The notes under the pieces are model-generated. The model ran no database searches and was not told the DNA's origin. It saw nothing but the letters and a program-made list of their open reading frames with translations. This document shows positions 6,254 through 11,994 of a stretch of DNA of 11,994 bases, piece by piece; position 1 is the first letter of the stretch, and each line of letters begins with the position of its first letter. Source of the DNA: ZC4RG30 sp964456255 (GTDB lineage Bacteria > Pseudomonadota > Gammaproteobacteria > Steroidobacterales > Steroidobacteraceae); the NCBI GenBank assembly GCA_964456255.1, contig CAYWDZ010000083.1, positions 1-11,994 on the forward strand, in the 5' to 3' direction. The translations under genes and the position numbers were made by a program.

Positions 6254-6301
6254 TGTGCTCATTCCATCAGGCCGTGCCGGAAAGGCCGGTATTTAAGCAC
6301 A
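6254..6301. promoter_or_regulatory. Divergent regulatory spacer with spaced inverted repeat
   Basis: The 53-base spacer between the ligW and aldehyde dehydrogenase starts contains TGTGCT (6254-6259) and its exact inverse AGCACA (6296-6301), 36 bases apart. The pair is centred almost exactly midway between the two start codons. A shared regulator could bind here, but six-base arms this far apart can occur by chance, and no clear -10/-35 pair is visible in either direction. Confidence 0.25.
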
Positions 6302-6304
6302 ACC

Positions 6305-7735
6305 ATGTCCTACCCCGATCTGTACCTGCTCGTTGACGGTGAGCGGCTTGGCGCGGCCGGCCGCCAGACGATTCCAGTGATCAATCCGGCCACTGGCGAA
6401 GAGCTGGGCAAGTTGCCGCTGGCGACTGCCTCCGATCTGGACCGGGCCCTCGATGCTACGCGCAGGGACTGGCCGGTGTGGCGCGCGCTGGGGCCGCAGG
6501 TACGCAGCAGGATATTGCACAAGGCGGCTGATCTGATCCGCGAGCGCAGCGAACAGCTCGCCCGCGCAGCCACCATGGAAATGGGCAAGCCGCTGCCTGA
6601 AACCCGCATCGAGGCCACGATGGCGGCGGAGATCTTCACCTGGTATGCGGAAGAGGGCCGGCGTGCCTACGGCCGCGTGTTGCCGCAACGCGTGACGGGC
6701 ATGCGCATGACGGTCGTGAAGGAGCCGGTGGGTCCGGTGGCCGGATTTGCCCCCTGGAACTTCCCGTTGGGTAACCCGGCACGCAAGCTGGGCGCCCCCC
6801 TCGGTGCAGGATGCAGCGCCATCCTGAAGCCCGCCGAGGAGTCGCCTGCCAGCGCACTGGCCGTCGCGCAGGCGCTGCTGGATGCGGGTGTGCCGGCGGG
6901 TGCCGTGCAGATCGTATTCGGAGTGCCGGCGGAAGTCTCCGCGCACCTGATCGGCTCGCCCATCATTCGCGGCGTGCATTTCACGGGGTCGATTCCGGTC
7001 GGCAAGCAGCTCACGCAGCTGGCCGCAGCCGGGATGAAGCGCACGACCATGGAGCTGGGTGGGCATGCGCCGGTGCTGGTATTCGAGGACGTCGATGTGG
7101 ACGCGGTGCTTGATCTGGCGGTCGGCGCGAAATACCGCAATGCCGGCCAGGTCTGCGTGTCACCAACGCGCTTCTACGTCCATGAATCAATCTACGAGCG
7201 CTTCGCCACCGGCTTTGCCGAGCGGGCGAAGAAGCTCAAGGTTGGCAACGGGCTGGATGAGGGCGTGCGCATGGGGCCGCTGGCCCATGCGCGGCGCCGG
7301 CCGGCGGTCGACGCGCTGATTCAGGCTGCCGTGAAGGATGGGGCCGGGCTTCTGACCGGCGGACATGCCATCGAGGGTCCGGGCTACTTCTATGCGCCTA
7401 CCGTGCTGGCTGACGTGCCCGAGACCACGCGCATCATGAACGAGGAGCCCTTCGGTCCGGTGGCGGTGCTGCGTCCCTTCCGCGAGTTCGACGAGGTGAT
7501 CGCGGCCGCGAACCGGTTGCCGTTTGGCCTTGCCGCCTATGCATTCACCAACCTTGCACGGCGCGTCAACCTGCTGGGCGAGCAGATCGAGTCCGGCATG
7601 CTGGGCATCAACAGCTTCACCATTGCGATGCCGGAAGCACCTTTCGGTGGCGTGAAGGAAAGTGGTCATGGATCGGAGGAAGGCATCGAGGGACTCGACG
7701 CCTGCCTCGTGACCAAGTTCATCACGGAGTCCTGA
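6305..7735 (+). CDS. NAD(P)-dependent aldehyde dehydrogenase
   Basis: A 476-residue aldehyde dehydrogenase of usual length, cytosolic, oxidising an aldehyde to its acid. Catalytic and cofactor residues are all visible: N152 (APWNFPL), K175 (LKPAEESP), the FTGS turn at 226-229, E250 (MELGGHAP), C284 (NAGQVCVSP) and E381 with NEEPFGPV. The pattern (GEELGKLPLAT, RNAGQVCVSPTRFYVH, APFGGVKESGHG) is closest to the succinate-semialdehyde / alpha-ketoglutarate-semialdehyde dehydrogenase group. Its position divergent from ligW makes an aromatic aldehyde such as vanillin or 5-carboxyvanillin a reasonable but unproven substrate. The ATG at 6305 is chosen because the family motif VDGERL begins a few residues later; no strong ribosome binding site precedes it. 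The gene converges on uppP with a 19-base gap. Confidence 0.9.
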   Translation: MSYPDLYLLVDGERLGAAGRQTIPVINPATGEELGKLPLATASDLDRALDATRRDWPVWRALGPQVRSRILHKAADLIRERSEQLARAATMEMGKPLPETRIEATMAAEIFTWYAEEGRRAYGRVLPQRVTGMRMTVVKEPVGPVAGFAPWNFPLGNPARKLGAPLGAGCSAILKPAEESPASALAVAQALLDAGVPAGAVQIVFGVPAEVSAHLIGSPIIRGVHFTGSIPVGKQLTQLAAAGMKRTTMELGGHAPVLVFEDVDVDAVLDLAVGAKYRNAGQVCVSPTRFYVHESIYERFATGFAERAKKLKVGNGLDEGVRMGPLAHARRRPAVDALIQAAVKDGAGLLTGGHAIEGPGYFYAPTVLADVPETTRIMNEEPFGPVAVLRPFREFDEVIAAANRLPFGLAAYAFTNLARRVNLLGEQIESGMLGINSFTIAMPEAPFGGVKESGHGSEEGIEGLDACLVTKFITES

Positions 7736-7754
7736 GCAGGCCTGCCGCTCGTCC

Positions 7755-8555
7755 CTAGAGCAACAACCACGCGGCCAGGCCGGCGGCCGCGAATCGCCAC
7801 CATGCGAAGACGCCCAGGCCGTGGCGATTCAGCCAGGCCACCATCCATTTGACCGCGAGCGCGGCAAAGACCCACGCCGCGATGAATCCGGTAACCAGGG
7901 CAGGCCAGCCGTAGGCGGTCAGCATTTCCGGCCCGTCCTTCAGAACCGTGTATCCGGCGGCGGCCGTGAGCGTGATGACACCGAGCAGAAAGCTGAATTC
8001 GACTGCCGCTGCCATCGACAGGCCAGCAGCCAGGCCGGCCAGAATGGTAACCAGGCTGCGGCTCGTGCCTGGCCACATGGCCACGCATTGGGCGAGGCCG
8101 ATGAGGGCCGCGGCCTTCCAGGTCAACTGGGAGAGGTCCTTGCCCTGGTGATGTCGTCGGGTCCAGCCGGTGAGTGCAAGGATCAGGATGCCTCCCATCA
8201 CCCATGCTGCGATCACCGGCGTGACGCCAAACAGGTATTGCTCGATGCGCTCATTGAACAGCTTCCCCAGCACGGCCGCGGGCGCGAAGGCTGCGAGCAG
8301 ATTGATCACCAGCATGCGCCCGCTGTCATCCCGACCGACGATGCCTTCGAACATCGATCCCACGCGCGCGCGGTACAGACCCAGCACGGCGAGAATGGCG
8401 CCGCCCTGGATCGCGATGGCATAGGCATCGGAGGCCTGATCCTGCGGGATATGCAGCAGTTTCTCGGCGATCAAGAGGTGTCCGGTGGAGCTCACCGGAA
8501 GGTACTCGGTGATGCCCTCGACCAGTCCCAGAATGAATGCCTGCCAGATCTCCAC
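7755..8555 (-). CDS. uppP: Undecaprenyl-diphosphate phosphatase UppP (BacA)
   Basis: A 266-residue integral inner-membrane phosphatase that recycles undecaprenyl diphosphate to the monophosphate carrier for peptidoglycan and other envelope polymers. Overexpression of the family gives bacitracin resistance. The two signature motifs are present: E13-x3-E17 within LVEGITEYLPVSSTGHLL (H26), and WPGTSRSLVT at 161-170 with R166. Several hydrophobic helices cover the rest. The frame is open upstream to 8600, but the family starts at about MEIWQAF, so GTG at 8555 is chosen. This places the start two bases after the TGA of the upstream peptidase gene (TGACCGTG), implying translational coupling. Confidence 0.95.
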   Translation of the reverse strand: MEIWQAFILGLVEGITEYLPVSSTGHLLIAEKLLHIPQDQASDAYAIAIQGGAILAVLGLYRARVGSMFEGIVGRDDSGRMLVINLLAAFAPAAVLGKLFNERIEQYLFGVTPVIAAWVMGGILILALTGWTRRHHQGKDLSQLTWKAAALIGLAQCVAMWPGTSRSLVTILAGLAAGLSMAAAVEFSFLLGVITLTAAAGYTVLKDGPEMLTAYGWPALVTGFIAAWVFAALAVKWMVAWLNRHGLGVFAWWRFAAAGLAAWLLL

Positions 8556-8557
8556 GG

Positions 8558-10591
8558 TCAGGTCCGCCCGGTGCGCGGCGCCGGGGCAACCCGCTGCCAC
8601 AGGCGTATGGCGAACAGCAGGCCCAGCAGCGCCAGCAGTACGCCATCCAGGCTGCCGCCGCCGCGATGTACTTCAGCAGCGGGTGGTGGCGAGCTGGAAC
8701 TGGCGCTGACGGGTTTGAGTACCACCTCGGCATTGTCGCTGTCACCGCTGCTGTCGGTGACGATGAGTCGTACGGTCACGCTGCCCCTTGCGGGTACCGG
8801 AACGCTGGCAACGGCCTGGTCTGCATTGGTGATGGCGGGTGTGTCGGCGCCGCCGGTCACGCCGGTCACGCTCCATGCATAGCCTGCGATGCTGCGCGCG
8901 CCGCTGTCGGCGGCTGCGCTCGGGCTGCCATTGAGCCTGTAGACATTGCCGGAGCGGCTGACGCTGATCAGAACTGCGGGGCGCAGTGCCGCCCGCACCG
9001 CCTTGCCAGCATCGATCATGCCGGCGCCGCAAACCGCAGTCGTACAGACACAGGGCAGATCCTGCGTGGGTTTCTCCGACGGCACCACGCACATGTCGGT
9101 GGTTCCGAGTTCATCGCTGGTCGGAAACGCGCGTGCGGTTTCCTTGATGCGGGCGATGAGCTGCGCCGGCGTCAGCGCCGGGTTGACCGCCTTCATCAGG
9201 CCTGCGGTTGCCGCCACCAGTGGGGCGGAGAAGCTGGTGCCAAATGAGGGGTGTACCAGCGGCAGCGAATAGTCATCCTGTGTGGGTTGCTGCTCGCCGA
9301 GATTGGTAAGGGTATTCAAGGCAAACAGGCACGGAGCATCAGGTTCCGAGACACCGCAATTGCCAGCCGGCGCGGCGATTCCCACCTCGGGCCCCAGATT
9401 GCTGAAGCCCACTTTCGTGCCCGCGTGGCGCAGGCCGGCGACGGCCAGCACTCCCGGGCAATCGGCGGGCTGATAGACCACCCCGCCGTCATTGCCGGCA
9501 GCTGCCACGATCAATACCCCGACCGAAGTGATCTCGCGCACCGCGGTTGCATAGATCCCGGAGCATTTGCCACTGGACCCGAGGCTCATGTTGATGATGT
9601 GCACCGGATGCAGGTTGCGATGGTTTCGCAATGCACCAGGGTCGGTCAGCAGTTCAGCCGGTATCGGCAGATTGCTGGCGCTGTCGAAGAAGCCTGCGGC
9701 CCAGTACATGCCGGCCAGCACGTCCGACAGGTATCCGCCGCATTTTCCCAGTACGCGGACCGGCAGCATGCGCACGTTGAAACCCGCGCCAGCCATGCCG
9801 ATGCCGTTGTCGGTGTTCGCGCCGATGAGTCCAGCGACCCGCGTGCCATGCCAGCTGCTGGGCAGCGGCTCGTCGTAGTTCTCACCGCCGCCGCACTTCT
9901 GGTCGTTGTCGTCGAACGGCGGCATCTGCAGTTCCTGCAGGGTGATGAAGTCGCCCGGGTCGGTCGGGTCGGCATCCCATCCGTCTCCGTCGTTGGATGC
10001 GCGCGCGTCGGACACGAAATCGAAACCCGGCAACAGCTTGCCGGCCAGGTCCGGGTGATCAGGGCGAATGCCCGAGTCGATGATGGCCACCACGGCCGGC
10101 GAAGTGGCTGGCGTGGCGCCGCCACGCGTGATGTCCCAGGCCACATCAGCGCGGATCGCCGCGGGCTGGGTGCCCCGGAGATACCACTGGTAGCTGTAGA
10201 ACTGCCGGTTGTAGAAGAAGAATCCCGTGAACAGCGGGTCGGCGGGGGAGTAGGCCAGGGCCTTCACCCGCTGATCGGCCTCGGCGAATTCCACTTCCGG
10301 GTCGGCGCGCAGTGCCGACAGGGTGGCGTTGAGCTGCTGCCCGGATTGACCGGATCGCAGCTGCAGGAGCGAGAGGTGACCGCCCAGATGGCGCGCACGG
10401 ACAAAGGGATTGCCGAGACGTGTCGCCAATTCACGCACGTGCTGCTGGCGCACCTGCGGGGCCGCAGCGGTGATGTCGCGCCACTTGACGATGATGCGCT
10501 CGACACCATCACCTCCGGCGGCGGCGGCTGGCGGGCTCGTCGACGACAAGGCCAGCAGCAGCAGGGCCAGCAGGCGGACGCAGGATTTCAC
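8558..10591 (-). CDS. Secreted S8 family (subtilisin-like) serine peptidase with GlyGly-CTERM tail
   Basis: A 677-residue secreted protease. Order of parts: Sec signal peptide at about 1-25 (hydrophobic, ending in an alanine run), an inhibitor-like propeptide at about 31-110, and an S8 catalytic domain at about 145-535. The catalytic residues are D172 (AIIDSGI), H248 (SWHGTRVAG) and S453 (GTSFSAP), with oxyanion N367 (AAAGND). A PKD-like beta domain lies at about 540-627, then a Ser/Pro linker and a tail of GGG (644-646), a hydrophobic segment at about 649-662 and basic residues. That tail fits the GlyGly-CTERM signal, which in other bacteria is cut by a rhombosortase for surface sorting or type II secretion. 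Ten cysteines in the mature part suggest disulfides. The only visible start is GTG at 10591, with no clear ribosome binding site. Downstream uppP is coupled to it. Confidence 0.93.
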   Translation of the reverse strand: MKSCVRLLALLLLALSSTSPPAAAAGGDGVERIIVKWRDITAAAPQVRQQHVRELATRLGNPFVRARHLGGHLSLLQLRSGQSGQQLNATLSALRADPEVEFAEADQRVKALAYSPADPLFTGFFFYNRQFYSYQWYLRGTQPAAIRADVAWDITRGGATPATSPAVVAIIDSGIRPDHPDLAGKLLPGFDFVSDARASNDGDGWDADPTDPGDFITLQELQMPPFDDNDQKCGGGENYDEPLPSSWHGTRVAGLIGANTDNGIGMAGAGFNVRMLPVRVLGKCGGYLSDVLAGMYWAAGFFDSASNLPIPAELLTDPGALRNHRNLHPVHIINMSLGSSGKCSGIYATAVREITSVGVLIVAAAGNDGGVVYQPADCPGVLAVAGLRHAGTKVGFSNLGPEVGIAAPAGNCGVSEPDAPCLFALNTLTNLGEQQPTQDDYSLPLVHPSFGTSFSAPLVAATAGLMKAVNPALTPAQLIARIKETARAFPTSDELGTTDMCVVPSEKPTQDLPCVCTTAVCGAGMIDAGKAVRAALRPAVLISVSRSGNVYRLNGSPSAAADSGARSIAGYAWSVTGVTGGADTPAITNADQAVASVPVPARGSVTVRLIVTDSSGDSDNAEVVLKPVSASSSSPPPAAEVHRGGGSLDGVLLALLGLLFAIRLWQRVAPAPRTGRT

Positions 10592-10707
10592 GCGCGAATG
10601 TTAGCCGGAATGTGCAGCGCTGGCGATTTCTTGGCGCTCGCGACACTTAGTCGGCACCACGACTGGATGTCGATGCGCTGGAATGTTTGCGCAAGGAAGG
10701 AGGGTCG
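10592..10707. other. Divergent intergenic region, peptidase / DUF192
   Basis: This 116-base spacer separates the starts of the S8 peptidase and the DUF192 gene and must hold both promoters if neither is read from elsewhere. I see the DUF192 ribosome binding site (AAGGAGG, 10697-10703) but no convincing -35/-10 pair on either strand and no clear operator. Confidence 0.5.
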
Positions 10708-11052
10708 ATGATCATCTTCCGTGTTGAACACAACCGGCTGCGCCTGCAACGCCTGCAGGTACACGTGTGCGAGAACGGTCTGGAGCGCAGCCGTGGCCTC
10801 ATGTTGCGACGGCGTCCTGATGCGGACTGTGCCTGGTTGCTGCCGGGCCGCAGGCTCGTTCACACGATCGGGCTGCATTACGCCATCGACGTGCTGTTCT
10901 GCGATGCTGCGGGGCAGATCCTGCGCATCGAGCGTGCGTTGCGGCCCTGTCGAGTGGCGCGCGAGCGCCGCGCGCGCCAGGTCTGGCAGTTATGTGCCGG
11001 CGGGGCAGAGCGATGGGGCTGGAACGTGGGTGACCAGATCCGGCCCTGCTGA
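10708..11052 (+). CDS. DUF192 family protein
   Basis: A 114-residue protein of the DUF192 family. The recognisable core is SRGLMLRR at 28-35, then VHTIGLHYAIDVLFCD at 51-66, followed by G-x-I-x-R and a WQLCAGGAERWG segment at 93-104, where the family has a leucine/glycine-rich turn. It has no signal peptide, unlike many relatives that carry one. The molecular function is unknown; relatives are often near secretion or envelope genes. The ATG at 10708 is chosen over an in-frame TTG at 10687 because AAGGAGG lies four bases upstream and the family starts close to this point. It converges on ppiC with a 3-base gap, with no terminator visible. Confidence 0.85.
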   Translation: MIIFRVEHNRLRLQRLQVHVCENGLERSRGLMLRRRPDADCAWLLPGRRLVHTIGLHYAIDVLFCDAAGQILRIERALRPCRVARERRARQVWQLCAGGAERWGWNVGDQIRPC

Positions 11053-11055
11053 TCC

Positions 11056-11865
11056 CTAGAGCTTCGTCTGGATCTTGGCCTTGGCCTGCAGGCCATCGAC
11101 GTAGGCCTTGAACTTCTTCTGCTCCACCAGCTGCACCAGCCGTTCCTTGGCCGAGTCATAGGTTGGCGGAGTTACAGGGCGTGTGTCGGTCAGGCGGATG
11201 ACGTGATAGCCATACTGCGTCTTGACCGGTTCCTGGGTGTATTCGCCCTTGTTCAGACCCTTGATCACGTCGACCAGCGGGCCGTCGCCGGTCCTGAACC
11301 AGTCCAGATCCCCGCCCTTGTCACGCGTATTGGCGTCCTTGGAATCCGTCTTGGCGAGCTGCGCGAAGTTCGCTCCGGCCTTGAGCTTCTCGATGACCTT
11401 CTTCGCGGCGTCTTCGGTGTCCACGAGAATCTGGCTGGCGCGGTACTCGGTGGTACCGAGCATGGCCACCTGGATGTCGTATTCGGCATGCAGTTCCTCT
11501 TCGGAGGGACGCCGATCCTTCAGGTAGGACTGCTGGCTGGCGCGCTGCAGGATCTGCAGGCGCGACAGATCCATGGCGGCACGAGTCTCGGGGAGGGCGG
11601 CAATGCCATCGCGTTCAGCCTGCGAGGCGATCACCTCGGCCTGCACCAGCGCATTGAGGATCTGGGTGCGCTCTTCATCCTTCAGGTCCGCAGCCGGCTT
11701 GCCTGCAACGCCCAGCGCATACTGTTCGAAGGTATTGCGGCTGATGGCATGGCCATCCACCGTGGCAACGGCGTCCGAAGTGCTGTCTGCGCCGGTCTTG
11801 TTCTGGGCGCACGCGGCGAGGACTGCAACTGCCGTGGCGGTGAGCAGCAGCTTGAGGCGGGTCAT
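11056..11865 (-). CDS. PpiC-type peptidyl-prolyl cis-trans isomerase lipoprotein
   Basis: A 269-residue envelope foldase. It begins with a lipoprotein signal: hydrophobic residues 4-16 and lipobox LAAC with C19. Ala at the next position predicts outer-membrane, periplasm-facing location by the +2 rule. A SurA/PrsA-like helical segment (about 35-135) precedes a parvulin domain at about 141-228. The parvulin marks are RASQILV, a KAGANFAQLAK helix, GGDLDWF at 184-190 and YGYHVIRL at 218-225. A charged helix closes the protein. It would catalyse prolyl isomerisation during folding of exported proteins; whether the secreted peptidase is a client is speculation. AGGAG at 11873-11877 on this strand, seven bases before the ATG, fixes the start. 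The ATG overlaps the TGA of the upstream BolA gene (ATGA). Confidence 0.93.
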   Translation of the reverse strand: MTRLKLLLTATAVAVLAACAQNKTGADSTSDAVATVDGHAISRNTFEQYALGVAGKPAADLKDEERTQILNALVQAEVIASQAERDGIAALPETRAAMDLSRLQILQRASQQSYLKDRRPSEEELHAEYDIQVAMLGTTEYRASQILVDTEDAAKKVIEKLKAGANFAQLAKTDSKDANTRDKGGDLDWFRTGDGPLVDVIKGLNKGEYTQEPVKTQYGYHVIRLTDTRPVTPPTYDSAKERLVQLVEQKKFKAYVDGLQAKAKIQTKL

Positions 11866-11994
11866 CGGGAATCTCCTGTTTCTTCCGGGGTCAGCGCGTT
11901 GATCTGCAGGGCATGGATGCGGCCGGGTAACAGCGGCGCGGCCGCAGCATACACGAGGCGGTGGCGTTCGAGCGGCTTGAGGCCAGCAAAATGG
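11862..11994 (-). CDS. BolA family protein (partial, N-terminus outside window)
   Basis: The last 43 residues of a BolA-like protein, too short to be listed as a free-standing frame; its beginning lies beyond the window edge. The visible part carries the BolA core: FAGLKPLERHRLVYAA, then LLPGRIHALQIN and the terminal LTPEE. The conserved H11 of the RHRLVY motif and the H27 of IHAL are both present. BolA/IbaG proteins partner monothiol glutaredoxins in iron-sulfur handling and some bind DNA; which subtype this is cannot be told from the C-terminus. The stop TGA overlaps the ppiC ATG, so the two are co-transcribed and probably translationally coupled. Confidence 0.88.
   Translation of the reverse strand, partial: HFAGLKPLERHRLVYAAAAPLLPGRIHALQINALTPEETGDSR

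Noticed and set aside
1646..6304. The two divergent spacers (1646-1698 and 6252-6304) are both exactly 53 bases
   Set aside because: Their sequences are not alike, so the equal length is taken as chance.
9251..10711. Long open frame (486 codons) on the plus strand opposite the S8 peptidase
   Set aside because: It is a shadow of the GC-rich peptidase gene: no family motifs, arginine/histidine/glycine-rich composition, and the opposite strand encodes a full catalytic triad in order.

Overview
The window is GC-rich, densely coded DNA from a proteobacterium. A gammaproteobacterium is the likeliest source. The pointers are a serine peptidase with a GlyGly-CTERM tail, a bolA-ppiC pair, and Lig-type aromatic genes sitting beside ordinary envelope and housekeeping genes. 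No marker gene fixes the taxon, so this is inference. I see no RNA genes, insertion sequences, CRISPR arrays or phage genes, and no gene-free stretch longer than 116 bases.

Positions 1-7735 hold an aromatic (lignin-derived) catabolic cluster. The plus strand carries the 3' end of ligC (4-carboxy-2-hydroxymuconate-6-semialdehyde dehydrogenase), then ligJ (4-oxalomesaconate hydratase). Two tandem Tat-exported proteins with duplicated EthD-like domains follow. An aldo-keto reductase lies antisense between ligC and ligJ. After a candidate bidirectional hairpin, the minus strand carries ligK (4-carboxy-4-hydroxy-2-oxoadipate aldolase) downstream of a ligW-like decarboxylase (5-carboxyvanillate type). 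An aldehyde dehydrogenase is transcribed divergently from ligW. LigC, LigJ and LigK are three steps of the protocatechuate 4,5-cleavage route to pyruvate and oxaloacetate. The ring-cleavage dioxygenase (LigAB) and the pyrone hydrolase (LigI) are not in this window and may lie upstream of position 1. LigW would feed the route by turning 5-carboxyvanillate into vanillate.

Positions 7755-11994 are envelope and housekeeping genes. On the minus strand a secreted S8 peptidase is tightly coupled to uppP (undecaprenyl-diphosphate phosphatase). A small DUF192 gene is divergent from the peptidase. A PpiC-type lipoprotein isomerase follows on the minus strand, overlapping the C-terminal end of a BolA-family gene at the window edge.

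The most unusual content is the pair of Tat-signal, double-EthD-domain proteins inside the lig cluster. One of them carries a long proline-rich insertion in its first domain and lacks the conserved His in its second. Their function is not known to me; placement suggests a periplasmic job linked to aromatic or lignin catabolism.
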